Shown here one piece after another: positions 21,275 to 30,919 of a stretch of DNA of 64,000 nt (position 1 is the stretch's first letter; each line of letters begins with the position of its first letter). The notes beneath the pieces were generated by a model that was not told where the DNA came from, searched no databases, and saw only the letters and a program-made list of their open reading frames with translations. The stretch is taken from assembly GCF_900110855.1 (NCBI RefSeq), contig NZ_FOFA01000002.1, positions 310,001 through 374,000 of the forward strand, given 5' to 3'. A program made the position numbers and the translations under genes. This stretch comes from Microlunatus flavus (GTDB lineage: Bacteria; Actinomycetota; Actinomycetes; Propionibacteriales; Propionibacteriaceae).

Positions 21275-22251
21275 CGCAGCGCTCCTGTCGTTCCGTCCGC
21301 GTCGTCCTGGCCGCCCAGGAGCTGGTAGAGCACGCTCATCCGTACGGCGACGCCGGCCGCGACCTGGTCGAGGATCAACGAGCCCGCCGAGTCGGCCGCG
21401 TCGCCCGAGATCTCCAGACCGCGGTTCATGGGGCCCGGGTGGCAGATCGGCGCCCCGGGCCGGAGCAGGCCCAGCCGGGCGCGGGTCAGCCCGTAGCCGA
21501 CGGTGTACTCGCGCGGCGTGGGGAAGTAGCCGCCCGACATCCGCTCGCGCTGCACCCGCAGCATCATCACCGCGTCGACCTCACCCAGCACCGCGTCGAG
21601 GTCGTGGCGCACCTCGACCGGCCACGTGCCGACACCGGACGGCAGCAGCGTCGGGGGAGCGACCAGCACCACCTGGGCGCCGAGCGTGGTCAGCAGCTCG
21701 ACGTTGCTGCGCGCGACGCGGGAGTGGGTGATGTCGCCGACGACCGCGATCCGCCGTCCCGCCAGGGCGTCGGGCCGGTCGGGGTCCTGCGCGCGGAAGT
21801 GCCGGCGCAGCGTGAACGCGTCGAGCAGGGCCTGGGTCGGGTGCTCGTGGGTACCGTCGCCGGCGTTGACCACGTGCACGCCGAGGCCCAGCTCGGCGAA
21901 CCAGCGCGCCGTCTGCAGCGGGGCCCCGCTGGCCATGTGGCGCACGACCATCGCGTCGACGCCCATCGAGGCGACCGTCAGCACGGTGTCGCGCAGCGAC
22001 TCGCCCTTGGACACCGACGAGCCCTTGGCGCTGATGTTGATCACGTCCGCCGAGAGCCACTTCCCGGCCAGCTCGAAGGAGCTGCGGGTGCGCGTCGAGT
22101 CCTCGAAGAACAGGTTGACCACGGTGCGGCCGCGCAGCGCCGGCAGCTTCTTGACCGGGCGGCTCTGCACGAGCGCCATCTCCTCGGCCAGGTCGAGGAT
22201 CTCGCCGACCTCGGCCGCGTCGAGGTCGGCGGCGGAGAGCAGGTGCCGCAT
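21271..22251 (-). CDS. pyrB: Aspartate carbamoyltransferase catalytic subunit
   Basis: A 326-residue transcarbamylase joining carbamoyl phosphate to aspartate. The carbamoyl-phosphate loop [15 protein letters not shown] and the aspartate-side segments HPGPMNRG and QLL near the C-terminus are present. No regulatory pyrI gene follows, as expected for actinobacteria. The ATG overlaps the pyrR stop by one base (TGATG) and the stop overlaps pyrC, giving a tightly coupled operon. Confidence 0.97.
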   Translation of the reverse strand: MRHLLSAADLDAAEVGEILDLAEEMALVQSRPVKKLPALRGRTVVNLFFEDSTRTRSSFELAGKWLSADVINISAKGSSVSKGESLRDTVLTVASMGVDAMVVRHMASGAPLQTARWFAELGLGVHVVNAGDGTHEHPTQALLDAFTLRRHFRAQDPDRPDALAGRRIAVVGDITHSRVARSNVELLTTLGAQVVLVAPPTLLPSGVGTWPVEVRHDLDAVLGEVDAVMMLRVQRERMSGGYFPTPREYTVGYGLTRARLGLLRPGAPICHPGPMNRGLEISGDAADSAGSLILDQVAAGVAVRMSVLYQLLGGQDDADGTTGALR

Positions 22252-22826
22252 CAGGCCTCGTCCCTCGTGATCGTGACCTCGTCGGCCCCGTCGACCTCGG
22301 CCAGGCGGACCGACACCCGCTCGTCGGACCGGGTCGGCAGGTTCTTGCCGACGTGGTCGGCCCGGACCGGCAGCTCGCGGTGGCCGCGGTCGACGAGCAC
22401 GGCCAGGCGTACGGCCCGGGGACGGCCGAGGTCGCCGAGCGCGTCCAGCGCCGCACGCACGGTGCGCCCGGAGTAGAGGACGTCGTCGACCAGCACGACC
22501 ACCGCGCCGTCCACGCCCACCGGGACCTCCGTGCGCCCGACGGCGCGGGTCGGGTGGCGGCGCAGGTCGTCGCGGTACATGGTCACGTCCAGCGAGCCGA
22601 CCGGGATCGGCGCCTCGAGCCCGCCCTCGGCCTCGGCCATGGCCCGGGCCAGGCGGTGCGCGAGCGGCACCCCCCTTGTGGGGATCCCGAGCAGCACCAG
22701 CCCGCTGGCCCCGCGGTTCGCCTCGAGCACCTCGTGCGCCATCCGCGCGCAGGCCCGGCTGATCTGGTCCGCGTCGAGCACGGTGCGGCTCGCCGGGGTC
22801 GGGTCGTCCGGCCCCGTCAACGACAC
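22251..22826 (-). CDS. pyrR: Bifunctional PyrR (pyrimidine regulator / uracil phosphoribosyltransferase)
   Basis: A 191-residue PRTase-fold protein. The PRPP loop [18 protein letters not shown] and the flexible-loop region around [10 protein letters not shown] are characteristic. PyrR binds pyr mRNA and can make UMP from uracil. The GTG at 22826 has GGAGGA eight bases upstream and gives the usual length, so I prefer it to the longer frame starting at 22904. First gene of pyrR-pyrB-pyrC. The upstream gap is short, and no long attenuator-like hairpin is visible. Confidence 0.95.
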   Translation of the reverse strand: MSLTGPDDPTPASRTVLDADQISRACARMAHEVLEANRGASGLVLLGIPTRGVPLAHRLARAMAEAEGGLEAPIPVGSLDVTMYRDDLRRHPTRAVGRTEVPVGVDGAVVVLVDDVLYSGRTVRAALDALGDLGRPRAVRLAVLVDRGHRELPVRADHVGKNLPTRSDERVSVRLAEVDGADEVTITRDEA

Positions 22827-22916
22827 GCGCGCATCCTCCGTCTGCTCGTCCGGTCGCGCGCCCGACGCCGCCGACCCCGCTCGTCGGGGGTCCCGCCTGC
22901 GCACAGCCCCGCCGGA

Positions 22917-22929
22917 TACCGTGGGGGCA
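22917..22929 (+). promoter_or_regulatory. Leaderless promoter -10 (TACCGT)
   Basis: TACCGT at 22917-22922 ends six bases before the ATG at 22929, so transcription would begin on or next to the start codon. This spacing is the hallmark of leaderless genes in actinobacteria; a GGGGG in the gap could alternatively serve as a weak ribosome site. Confidence 0.45.
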
Positions 22930-23297
22930 TGACCGCGAGCCTAGTGCCTCTCGACATCACGCTGTTCGGCTGGCCGGAGGTGCCGACGACCTCGCCGCTG
23001 GCCGAGCTGGGCCTCCTGATCGGGATCCCGCTCGTGGTCATCCTCGTCGTGATCGCCGTCTCCCAGGGCAACAAGATGATGCACGAGTCGCGTCGCGGTC
23101 CGGGCCCGCACGCCGACGACCCGGTCTGGATGGGCGGCAGGGCCCGCTCGATCATGGGCGGCGCCGACGACGAGCTGCCCGCGATCACCGAGGGCGAGCG
23201 CCGGGCCCTCGAGGGCTCCTCCGCCTCCGGCTCGTCCTCCGCCACGACCTCCGCCACCTCGGAGTCCGACGCCGGCGGTGCCAGTGCTCGCTGGTGA
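22929..23297 (+). CDS. Small single-pass membrane protein
   Basis: A 122-residue protein with one membrane helix (about residues 25-47, [19 protein letters not shown]), then a charged cytosolic region with [21 protein letters not shown] and a Ser/Thr/Ala-rich disordered tail. I do not know its function. It is divergent from pyrR and overlaps the next gene by 20 bases, so the two are coupled. Confidence 0.75.
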   Translation: MTASLVPLDITLFGWPEVPTTSPLAELGLLIGIPLVVILVVIAVSQGNKMMHESRRGPGPHADDPVWMGGRARSIMGGADDELPAITEGERRALEGSSASGSSSATTSATSESDAGGASARW

Positions 23298-23679
23298 CGA
23301 CCTCACCCCCGCCGACGCCAAGCGGCTCCGGCGCGCCGTCGAGATCGCGGAGGAGGCCTCGGGCCTGCGCTTCGCGCTCTACCTCGGCGGTGCCGAGGAC
23401 GACGCCCGCGCGGACGCCCTGCGGCTGCACGGCTCGCTCGAGGACGCAGCGTCCACGGTCCTCGTCCTCTGCGACCCCGACCTGCGGGTGCTCGAGATCG
23501 TGACCGGCACGACCGCCCGCCGGGCGCTGTCCGACCGGGACTGCGCCCTGGCCGCGGCCTCGATGCGCTCGTCCTTCGTCGCCGGGGACATCGTCGGCGG
23601 GCTCTCCCACGGCATCACGCAGATGGGGGAGGCGGCCCGCCGCCCGACCACGCTGCACGCGCGCACCGAGGACGACTGA
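23278..23679 (+). CDS. DUF5130-like (TPM-fold) protein
   Basis: A 133-residue protein of the DUF5130 type, recalled from actinobacterial genomes and related to TPM-domain proteins. Visible features are a core with LRFALYLGG, VLVLCDPDLRVLEIVTG and a conserved GDIVGGLSHGI near the end. No membrane segment. Starts at GTG inside the end of the upstream membrane-protein gene and is likely its partner. Role unknown. Confidence 0.7.
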   Translation: MPVLAGDDLTPADAKRLRRAVEIAEEASGLRFALYLGGAEDDARADALRLHGSLEDAASTVLVLCDPDLRVLEIVTGTTARRALSDRDCALAAASMRSSFVAGDIVGGLSHGITQMGEAARRPTTLHARTEDD

Positions 23680-23685
23680 GCCCGG

Positions 23686-24573
23686 TCAGACGTACGGCCG
23701 CCACAGGTGCACGGTCGCGTAGCTGCGGAACGGTGACCACGCGGCCGGGTCGGTGACCCCGCGGGCCTCGAGCTGGCGGCGCACGGCGAGGTCCGTCCCG
23801 AGCAGCACGTCGCGCTCGCCCAGCGCGCGCAGCCCGACGACGTCGGCCGTCCAGGGACCGATGCCGGGCAGGGCCAGCAGCTCCGTCCGCAGGTCGCGCC
23901 ACGGACGGGCGACCTCCAGCACCAGCCGCCCGTCGGCGACGGCGGCCGCCAGCCCGACCAGGGCGCGACCGCGGGCCCGCGGCATCGGCAACGTCTCGGG
24001 GTCGGCCGCGGCCAGCGCCGCCATCCGCGGGAACAGCATCGACACCGAGCCGTCGGCGACGGCCACGGGCTCCCCGTACGCCTCGGTGAGCTTGGCCGAG
24101 CAGCGCGCCGCGGCCGCCATGGACACCTGCTGGCTGACCAGCGCCTGGACCGCGGCCTCGGCCACGTCGGTCCCGCCGGGCAGCCGCAGCCCCGGGCTGG
24201 TGGCGACGTCGTCCGCGAGGTACGGATCGGCGCCGAGCGTCGTCGCGACCTCCTGCACCGGCGCGTCGGCGTCGACCAGCCGCCGTACCCGAGCCTGGGC
24301 GTCCGCCTCGTCGTCCGGGTGCCCGCCGAAGGCGAGCGCGAGGGTCGCGCCGTCCCAGGTCAGGCGCACCACGGCCGGCCCGTGGGCCAGCCGCAGCGTC
24401 CGCGTCAGCCCGAGGACGTCGCCGTCGACCGTGTGCGCCTCGACCCCCGGCACGGCGAAGCGCCGCAGGAACGCGAACAGGGTCGCGCCGTCGAAGGGTT
24501 CCGTCGTCGCCAGGGGCCGGGCCGGCCCGGGCTCGAGCGGCCCGGGCTCGGCGAGCACGGGGACCGGGGGCAC
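23686..24573 (-). CDS. alkA: DNA-3-methyladenine glycosylase II (AlkA-like)
   Basis: A 295-residue base-excision repair glycosylase. The helix-hairpin-helix [24 protein letters not shown] is followed by the GTDLAVRR segment bearing the catalytic aspartate; [12 protein letters not shown] is the usual core helix. The N-terminal third has the TBP-like AlkA domain ([17 protein letters not shown]). No Ada-type DNA-methyl-acceptor domain is fused. Start taken as the GTG at 24573, five bases after the pepN stop; a GTG at 24558 is possible. It removes alkylated bases and sits in the pepN transcript. Confidence 0.88.
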   Translation of the reverse strand: MPPVPVLAEPGPLEPGPARPLATTEPFDGATLFAFLRRFAVPGVEAHTVDGDVLGLTRTLRLAHGPAVVRLTWDGATLALAFGGHPDDEADAQARVRRLVDADAPVQEVATTLGADPYLADDVATSPGLRLPGGTDVAEAAVQALVSQQVSMAAAARCSAKLTEAYGEPVAVADGSVSMLFPRMAALAAADPETLPMPRARGRALVGLAAAVADGRLVLEVARPWRDLRTELLALPGIGPWTADVVGLRALGERDVLLGTDLAVRRQLEARGVTDPAAWSPFRSYATVHLWRPYV

Positions 24574-24578
24574 CGCGC

Positions 24579-27155
24579 TCAGGGGCGCTGCGCCGCCCGC
24601 TGGCAGCGCAGCGAGCGCAGCGCGTCGTCGCGCCGCTCGCGGATCGTGCGGCTGACCGACGCCGACAGCTCGACCCCGCCCAGCCAGGCGTCGAGCCGGG
24701 CCAGGAACGGTTCGCGGTCCTCGGGCACCGGGAACAGGTTGCGCACGGCCGTGGTCCGCAGCACCGCACCCTTGTGGCGCCAGACGCCGCCGAGGCGGTC
24801 GGCCTCCTCGACCATCGCCAGGTACGGCTCGACGTAACCCCGCAGCACCTCGTCCTGCCCGCGCTGCCAGAAGGACACGCAGATCGCGGACTGGACGCTG
24901 TTGGTGACCTCGTCGCTCTCGCAGGCCAGCCGCCACGCCTCGGCCTTGGCCTCCGGCGTCGGGCGTGCCGCGCGGGCCCCGGCGGCGAGCTCGATGCCGG
25001 TGTTGGAGTCGTCGCGGGCCTGCTCGGCGTCGATCCCGGCGCCGTCGATGCGTCCGAGGCGGGCGAGCTGGCCGACGAAGAGCCAGCGCAGGTCGCGGTC
25101 CACGACCAGTCCCACGGGGACGTCGCGGTCCTCGAGCCAGCCGGCCAGGGCGTCGCCACCCCAGCCCGGGTTGGCCGCCGCGGCGAAGGAGCGGGCGAGG
25201 GCCAGCTGCTCGTCGGAACCCTCCGCCGCCGCGCCGAGCAGCTCGAACAGCCCCGTCTCGAGCCGCGCCTGCACCTCGGCCCGCTCACCGAGCCCGGTGT
25301 AGGAGCTCGCGGCGAGCGACGCCTGCCCGAGCAGGAGCCGCAGCTGGGTCGGGACCGTCTCGACCGCCGCGGCGCGCAGCACCACGTCGACGTAGTCGCG
25401 GGCGGGCAGCTCGGCGTCGCGGCACGAGTCCCACAGCGACGCCCAGAGCACGGCCCGCGCCAGGGGGTCGCCGACCAGCGGGAGGTGCTCGACCGCTGCG
25501 GCCCGCGACCGCTCGTCGAGGCGGACCTTGGCGAAGGTGAGGTCGCCGTCGTTGGGCAGCAGGAGCGCCGGGCGGGGGCGGCCGACCAGCTCCGGGACGG
25601 GCGTCCGGGAACCGTCCACGTCCAGCTCGGAACGGTGCACGAGCGCCAGCCGGCCGTCGACCAGGTCGTACGCGCCCACGCCCAGCCGGTGCGGGCGCAG
25701 CGTGTCGTGCTCGGCGGAGGCGGTCTGCACGACGTCGACCGCGCTGAGCGTGCCGTCCTCGCCGGTCTCCACCTCGAGGGCGATCGTGTTGACCCCGGCG
25801 GTCTCGAGCCACGCCCTGCTCCACGCGGTCAGGTCGCGCCCCGACGGCGGCTCGAGGGCGCGCAGCAGGTCGACCAGGCTGGTGTTGCCGTAGGCGTGCT
25901 CGGCGAAGTAGTTCCGGGCGCCCGCCAGGAAGGCGTCGCGCCCGACGAAGGCGACGAGCTGCGCGAGCACGGACGCGCCCTTGCCGTACGTGATCTGGTC
26001 GAAGTTCGTGCTGACGGCCTCGAGGTCGACGATGTCGGCCGCGATCGGGTGCGTCGAGGGCAGCTGGTCGGCCCGGAGCGCGCCGGTCTTCGAGCCCGCG
26101 CTGAACGTCGCCCAGGTGGTCGCCGGGTCCTGCGTCACGGCCTCTGCGGCGAAGTTCGAGCACCAGGTGGCGAAGGACTCCTTCAGCCACAGGTCGTCCC
26201 ACCAGCGCATCGTCACCAGGTCGCCGAACCACATGTGCGCGAGCTCGTGCAGGATCACCTCGCGCCGGTAGTCGCGGGAGGCCTGGGTGACCCGGCTGCG
26301 GAAGACGTACTCGTCGCGGAAGGTGACGAGCCCGATGTTCTCCATCGCCCCGGCGTTGTACTCGGGCACGAAGGCCTGGTCGTACTTGCCGAAGGGGTAG
26401 GCCACCCCGAAGCTCTGCTCGAAGACCTCGAACCCGCCCTGGGTGACCGCGAAGATCGCCTCGGGGTCGAGGCTGTCGACCAGGGAGCGGCGGACGACGA
26501 TGTTCGCCGCGACCGGCCCGGCCGTGCTGGTGATCCCGCCCTCGACCACGGCGTAGTCGCCGGCGAGCAGCGAGGTGAGGTAGGTCGAGACCGGCTTGGT
26601 CTCGGCGAACCGCGTGAGGGTGAAGCCGTCGCCGTCGGCCTCCTGGGTCTCCACCGCCCCGCCGGAGACCACGGTCCACGAGGACGGCGCCACGACGGAG
26701 ACCGCGAAGCGGGCCTTGAGGTCGGGCTGCTCGAAGCAGGCGTAGACGCGCCGGGCGTCGGCGGGCTCGAACTGGGTGTAGAGGCAGACCGCGCCGTCGG
26801 AGGGGTCGACGAAGCGGTGCAGGCCGTCGCCGCTGCGGCTGTAGCGCACGACGGCGTCGACGACGAGCTCGTGCTCGCCGGGCGTGACGTCGAACGGCAG
26901 CCGGGAGTCGACGAACGTCGCCGGGTCGAGCGCGGTCCCGTCGAGGCTCGCCGAGCGGACGCGCTCGGCGATCAGGTCGACGTGCAGCGACCCCGCGTCG
27001 CGCGCGGTGAAGCGGATGGTCGACGTGGAGGTGAAGAGCCGCTCCGGGTCCTCGACCTCGCGCCCCGACAGGTCGACGTGCACCGCGTACGTGTCGGTGC
27101 CGATGAGGGCCGCGCGCGCCTGCGCCTCGGCCCGGGTCAGGTTGTCGGGGAACAT
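24579..27155 (-). CDS. pepN: Aminopeptidase N (M1 metallopeptidase)
   Basis: An 858-residue M1 aminopeptidase. The exopeptidase motif GAMEN (near residue 268) and the zinc site HELAH-x18-E (near residues 303-326, ending in KESFATW) are intact. Length matches actinobacterial PepN. It trims N-terminal residues of peptides in the cytoplasm, downstream of the Clp protease. ATG with GGAAGG upstream. It is divergent from the Rv2466c-like gene, as in mycobacteria (Rv2467 next to Rv2466c). Confidence 0.96.
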   Translation of the reverse strand: MFPDNLTRAEAQARAALIGTDTYAVHVDLSGREVEDPERLFTSTSTIRFTARDAGSLHVDLIAERVRSASLDGTALDPATFVDSRLPFDVTPGEHELVVDAVVRYSRSGDGLHRFVDPSDGAVCLYTQFEPADARRVYACFEQPDLKARFAVSVVAPSSWTVVSGGAVETQEADGDGFTLTRFAETKPVSTYLTSLLAGDYAVVEGGITSTAGPVAANIVVRRSLVDSLDPEAIFAVTQGGFEVFEQSFGVAYPFGKYDQAFVPEYNAGAMENIGLVTFRDEYVFRSRVTQASRDYRREVILHELAHMWFGDLVTMRWWDDLWLKESFATWCSNFAAEAVTQDPATTWATFSAGSKTGALRADQLPSTHPIAADIVDLEAVSTNFDQITYGKGASVLAQLVAFVGRDAFLAGARNYFAEHAYGNTSLVDLLRALEPPSGRDLTAWSRAWLETAGVNTIALEVETGEDGTLSAVDVVQTASAEHDTLRPHRLGVGAYDLVDGRLALVHRSELDVDGSRTPVPELVGRPRPALLLPNDGDLTFAKVRLDERSRAAAVEHLPLVGDPLARAVLWASLWDSCRDAELPARDYVDVVLRAAAVETVPTQLRLLLGQASLAASSYTGLGERAEVQARLETGLFELLGAAAEGSDEQLALARSFAAAANPGWGGDALAGWLEDRDVPVGLVVDRDLRWLFVGQLARLGRIDGAGIDAEQARDDSNTGIELAAGARAARPTPEAKAEAWRLACESDEVTNSVQSAICVSFWQRGQDEVLRGYVEPYLAMVEEADRLGGVWRHKGAVLRTTAVRNLFPVPEDREPFLARLDAWLGGVELSASVSRTIRERRDDALRSLRCQRAAQRP

Positions 27156-27241
27156 GCGCCGATCCTTCCACGGACGCCACCCGGGGACGGTGCCGCGGGA
27201 CCGCTCCCCGAACGGCCCGCAGCGGCGGGCGGAGCGCTGCC

Positions 27242-27255
27242 TACGCTGGTCACCA
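27242..27255 (+). promoter_or_regulatory. Leaderless promoter -10 (TACGCT)
   Basis: TACGCT at 27242-27247 ends seven bases before the ATG at 27255, and no ribosome site lies between, so the mRNA would start at the A of the ATG. This is a strong leaderless configuration. Confidence 0.55.
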
Positions 27256-28046
27256 TGGCGAAGAAGACCAAGGAGACCGACGCCCGGGCCGAGCTCGAGG
27301 CCCTGGGCAAGCAGACCCGCAAGGCGTTCGAGGCGCTCGTCGCCGAGGTGCGCCAGCTGGGCGAGGAGGTGCGCGCCCGCACCGCCGACGCGACGAGCCA
27401 GGTGACGAGCCAGGTGGCGGCGCGCACGGCGGCCTCGCCGTCGGGGACGACGACCGTGGACTTCTGGTTCGACCCCATCTGCCCGTGGGCGTGGATGACG
27501 TCGCGCTGGATGCTCGAGGTCGAGAAGGTCCGTCCGGTCAGGACGGTCTTCCACGTGATGAGCCTGTCGGTGCTGAACACCGGGCGCGACCTGCCCGACA
27601 CCTACCGCGAGATCCTCGACAAGGGCTGGGCCCCGGTTCGCGTCGCGCTCGCCGTCGAGGAGCGCTATGGCCAGGAGCAGCTGCGCGCCTTCTACACCGC
27701 GGTCGGCACCCGCATCCACAACCAGCAGCAGGGCTCCGGGCGCGACACGCTCGAGGCGGCGCTGCGCGACGTCGGCCTGCCGACCGAGCTCGCCGACGCC
27801 GGTGACGTCGGCGACAACGACGAGGCCCTGCGCGCGTCGCACCACGCCGGCATGGACCCGGTCGGCCAGGACGTCGGCACCCCGGTGATCCACGTGGGCG
27901 ACGTCGCGTTCTTCGGCCCCGTCATGTCCCCGGCGCCCAAGGGCGACGAGGCCGGGCGGGTGTTCGACGGCGTGCTGGCGCTCGCGTCGTACGAGGGCTT
28001 CTTCGAGCTCAAGCGCACCCGGACGGTCGACCCGATCTTCGACTGA
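27255..28046 (+). CDS. Mycothiol-dependent DsbA-like reductase (Rv2466c homologue), CPWA variant
   Basis: A 263-residue thioredoxin-fold protein that matches the M. tuberculosis Rv2466c family along its whole length: [54 protein letters not shown] and a FFELKRTRT end. Rv2466c uses mycothiol and activates nitro prodrugs. The active-site pair is Cys76-Pro-Trp-Ala79, so the second cysteine present in Rv2466c (CPWC) is missing, implying a monothiol mechanism. A 60-residue Lys/Glu-rich, probably coiled N-terminal extension precedes the domain. Divergent from pepN. Confidence 0.9.
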   Translation: MAKKTKETDARAELEALGKQTRKAFEALVAEVRQLGEEVRARTADATSQVTSQVAARTAASPSGTTTVDFWFDPICPWAWMTSRWMLEVEKVRPVRTVFHVMSLSVLNTGRDLPDTYREILDKGWAPVRVALAVEERYGQEQLRAFYTAVGTRIHNQQQGSGRDTLEAALRDVGLPTELADAGDVGDNDEALRASHHAGMDPVGQDVGTPVIHVGDVAFFGPVMSPAPKGDEAGRVFDGVLALASYEGFFELKRTRTVDPIFD

Positions 28047-28065
28047 GCACCGGGTCGGTCCTGAC

Positions 28066-28109
28066 CGCGAGCCCCCTCACACCTCGACGAGGTGGCGAGG
28101 GGGTTCGCG
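28066..28109. terminator. Hairpin between the reductase and YcaO genes
   Basis: CGCGAGCCCCCTC at 28066-28078 pairs with GAGGGGGTTCGCG at 28097-28109 with one mismatch; an inner CACCTCG/CGAGGTG pair extends the fold. It covers the shared end of two convergent genes and overlaps the last YcaO codons. Likely bidirectional terminator. Confidence 0.6.
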
Positions 28110-29546
28110 GTAGAGGGGGTACAGCGGGCCGACGACGCGCTCGGCGGCCGCGTAGGAGAACCAGGCAGGACCGCCGAGGCGCTCCTCCGCGTCGGCCGTG
28201 AGCACGACCCGCGCGGGGTGGCCCTCGGTCGGCCCGTCCCCGACGCGGACGAGGCCGAGGTCCGTGGTGAGCAGGTCGGCGACGCCGAGCTCGCCGATCC
28301 GCCCGTACGACATGGTCTCGACCTCCAGCCCCGTCGCCAGCACCTTGGCGACCCAGGCGTCCCCGTCGCGGCCGGTGGCGGCGAGCACGTCGTGGCCGTC
28401 CAGGGCGTCCAGCACGCCGGGCAGCCCGGGCCGCCGCGCGTCTGGGACCGCGGTCGAGGCCAGGGCGACGCTGCGGGAGCGGTCCGGTGCGGTCAGCGCG
28501 CGCAGCCGGTCCGCCCCGAGCTCGTGCCAGGCCCGCATCGCCGCGACCGCGCGCGGCTCGCCGGGTGACGTGCTCCGCTCCACGGCCGCCCAGTACCGCG
28601 GGTCGGCCACGGCGCGAGCGGCCTCGCGGTCGCCGAAGCAGAACGCCTTGCGGGCGCGGGAGTTCGCGTGCTCGAGCAGGGCCTTGAGCAGGCTGCGCGC
28701 GACCGACGGGTCGGCCGCCTCGCCCCCGGCGGTCAGGCGCACCGGGACCGCGTCGTCGCCGTCCACGCCCATCACGTAGGTCGAGCAGACGCCGTACGCG
28801 GTGGCCGCGTGCTTGAACACCGGCTCGACCCCTTCCGCCGCGAACCGGGCCGCGAGCGCGGCCACCTCGGCGTCGAGGTCGGCGAGGCCGGTCACGTCGA
28901 TCTCGGGGGAGCGGGCGTCCAGCGCGCGGAACCGCAGCCCGTTCGTGTGCCGCTGCAGGACCTCGAGCAGCCCGTGCAGCACCGGACGTCCCTCGTCGAG
29001 CCCGGCGCCGAGACCGTTCGTCACCGGCGTGACGAGGCCGGGACCGGCGGCACCCTCCACGTCGGCCGGGTCGCTGGCCACCAGGTCGAGCGGGGCCCAC
29101 ACCTCCTCGCCGGTGCGGACGCGAGTCAGCGGCACCCAGTCGAGGACGGTCCCGGGCTCCCAGGGCGAGCCGGCCGGCAGGCAGAGGGTCGCCGGGTGCG
29201 CGACCCGGTCCGCACCCTCGCGGCGCACGAGGTCGGCGTACGCCTCGCGCCGGGCGCGGGTCCGGAGGGTGCGTACGCGGTCCGCGGCCAGCACCCCCTC
29301 GGCGAGCTCGCCCAGCCCGCTCACCCGGGCCGCGTCGGGCGTGAGGCCGTAGCCGTTGCCCTGCGCCGCGAACCGCCCGTCGACCAGCAGCGAGGAGCTC
29401 GTCACGGGCACCCCGAGGTGGTCCAGCGACGAGATGTCGAAGGTGACGACCTCGCCGTGACGGCCCAGCACCGCCTCGTACGCGTCGGCGGCGTCGGCGA
29501 GCGCCCCGGACGGCTCCTCGGCGGGGTCCTGCTGCGGGTCGGGCAC
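28077..29546 (-). CDS. YcaO-domain protein
   Basis: A 489-residue YcaO-family protein. The ATP-site features seen are TPVTNGLGAG, the GLLEVLQRH helix with its conserved Glu, and SLLKALLEHANSRARKAFCF further on. YcaO enzymes activate amide backbones with ATP to make azolines, thioamides or amidines, or act in S12 methylthiolation. The N-terminal 130 residues (ITSSLDHLGVPV-like opening) match the common YcaO front. No RiPP precursor, cyclodehydratase partner or leader-peptide-binding domain is seen nearby. GTG start with GGAAGGA upstream. Divergent, by 69 bases, from a deacetylase-like gene. Substrate unknown. Confidence 0.8.
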   Translation of the reverse strand: MPDPQQDPAEEPSGALADAADAYEAVLGRHGEVVTFDISSLDHLGVPVTSSSLLVDGRFAAQGNGYGLTPDAARVSGLGELAEGVLAADRVRTLRTRARREAYADLVRREGADRVAHPATLCLPAGSPWEPGTVLDWVPLTRVRTGEEVWAPLDLVASDPADVEGAAGPGLVTPVTNGLGAGLDEGRPVLHGLLEVLQRHTNGLRFRALDARSPEIDVTGLADLDAEVAALAARFAAEGVEPVFKHAATAYGVCSTYVMGVDGDDAVPVRLTAGGEAADPSVARSLLKALLEHANSRARKAFCFGDREAARAVADPRYWAAVERSTSPGEPRAVAAMRAWHELGADRLRALTAPDRSRSVALASTAVPDARRPGLPGVLDALDGHDVLAATGRDGDAWVAKVLATGLEVETMSYGRIGELGVADLLTTDLGLVRVGDGPTEGHPARVVLTADAEERLGGPAWFSYAAAERVVGPLYPLYREPPRHLVEV

Positions 29547-29615
29547 CTGCGTCCTTCCGGTGGCGGCTGGTTGACTGACGGCTCGGCCCGCGTCGCGGGG
29601 GAGGTCGGAGGCACA

Positions 29616-30398
29616 GTGCAGCACGGGGACGTCAGCGCGGCGGGGGAGGGCACCGCCCTGCGGGACCTGATCCTCGCCCAGACCCACCAGGGCGCCGGCG
29701 TGCCGGTGCTGCTGCGCACGGCCGGCCCGGCGCCCGGCGAACGGCGACCGTTCGGGGCGGCGGCGTACCGGACGCAGGTCGACCTCGCCGTGCGGCTGCT
29801 CGAGGACACCCTGCCCGCCCGCACCGACGTCGAGCCCGGCAGCCTCGAGGCCCAGCTGCTCGAGCGGCCGGTCCTGGCGATCAACTTCCACCGCATCCGG
29901 GGCCGCAACCAGCAGGTGGTGCGCGACCAGCTCGCCCGGGCCGCGGCCCTCGGCCGGTCGTTCGACCTCGACGCGCCGGAGCAGGAGCCGGGCGAGGTGC
30001 GGGTGCTCGTCGGCTTCTACGACGGGTTCGCCCGCACCGCCGAGTTCGCGGCCGACCTGTGCCACGAGCTAGGCCTGCGGGCGCTGTTCTTCCCGATCTT
30101 CTTCGCGCCCCGCTCCGGGCGCCTGCTCACCGACGCCCAGCTCGCGGACTTCGCGCGCGAGCACGAGGTCGGCTGGCACACCGCGAGCCACGCCAGCGCG
30201 GCCGAGGTCACCGAGGCGCTCGTCGAGCCCGAGGTCGTGGAACCCTTCCGCCGCATCGAGCGCGTCACCGGTCGCGCGCCCCGCATCGGCGCCTGGCGCG
30301 GCGGCACGCGCTTCGACGACGCGCTGCCCGGCAACCGCGCGCTGCGCGACCTCGGGCTCACCCACGTCGTCTCGAACTGGTCGGTGGAGCGCGTCTGA
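29616..30398 (+). CDS. Polysaccharide-deacetylase-like protein with altered motifs
   Basis: A 260-residue protein with a NodB-like layout: a strand ending VLVGFYDGF where TFDDG is expected, then HTASHASAAEV (H-x3-H), and RIGAWRGGTRFD in place of the R-P-P motif. The first catalytic Asp is replaced by Tyr, so classical deacetylation is doubtful while metal binding may persist. About 110 N-terminal residues form a separate alpha-helical part (QVDLAVRLLEDTLP, INFHRIRGRNQQVVRDQLA). GTG with GGAGG five bases upstream. Divergent from the YcaO gene; the two are probably functionally linked. Confidence 0.7.
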   Translation: MQHGDVSAAGEGTALRDLILAQTHQGAGVPVLLRTAGPAPGERRPFGAAAYRTQVDLAVRLLEDTLPARTDVEPGSLEAQLLERPVLAINFHRIRGRNQQVVRDQLARAAALGRSFDLDAPEQEPGEVRVLVGFYDGFARTAEFAADLCHELGLRALFFPIFFAPRSGRLLTDAQLADFAREHEVGWHTASHASAAEVTEALVEPEVVEPFRRIERVTGRAPRIGAWRGGTRFDDALPGNRALRDLGLTHVVSNWSVERV

Positions 30399-30430
30399 GC
30401 CCGGCGGGAGGCGTCTGCGAGACTGCAGCC

Positions 30431-30919
30431 ATGCGCGTTCACATCGGCAGCGACCACGCAGGGTTCGAGCTGAAGGGACGCCTCGTCGAGGCCCTCCGCG
30501 GCGACGGCCACGAGGTCGTCGACCACGGCCCGGTCGACTACGACCCCGAGGACGACTACCCGATCTACTGCATCCCGACGGCCGAGGCCGTGGTCAAGGA
30601 CCCGGGATCGCTGGGCATCGTCGTCGGCGGCTCGGGCAACGGCGAGCAGATCGCGGCCAACAAGGTCGACGGGGTGCGCTCCGCGCTCGTCTACGACCAC
30701 GACACGGCCTCGCTGGGCCGCCAGCACAACGACGCGAACGTCATGGGGATCGGCGCGCGCATGCACAGCGAGGACGAGGCGGTCGAGCTGGCGCGGACGT
30801 TCCTGTCCACGCCGTTCAGCGGCGAGGAGCGGCACGCGCGCCGCATCGAGCTGCTCGCCCGCTACGAGGCCAACCGGGCCGCGGCGAGCGCCGCCGCGCA
30901 GCCGACGACGGGGTCCTAG
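30431..30919 (+). CDS. rpiB: Ribose-5-phosphate isomerase B
   Basis: A 162-residue RpiB/LacAB-type isomerase interconverting ribose-5-phosphate and ribulose-5-phosphate. The opening HIGSDHAGFELK, the GGSGNGEQIAANK anion loop (Ser in place of the enteric catalytic Cys, as in mycobacteria) and the HNDANVMGIGAR segment are characteristic. In mycobacteria rpiB adjoins the Rv2466c gene; here the YcaO pair separates them. Stops overlap with the convergent small gene. Confidence 0.96.
   Translation: MRVHIGSDHAGFELKGRLVEALRGDGHEVVDHGPVDYDPEDDYPIYCIPTAEAVVKDPGSLGIVVGGSGNGEQIAANKVDGVRSALVYDHDTASLGRQHNDANVMGIGARMHSEDEAVELARTFLSTPFSGEERHARRIELLARYEANRAAASAAAQPTTGS

Noticed and set aside
24774-28046. 1090-residue plus-strand frame
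   Set aside because: Most of it is antisense to pepN; only the final 263 residues (from 27255) form a real protein.
28077-29616. RiPP precursor peptide near YcaO
   Set aside because: Searched the 69-base gap and flanks by eye; no short ORF with a Cys/Ser/Thr-rich core and ribosome site.
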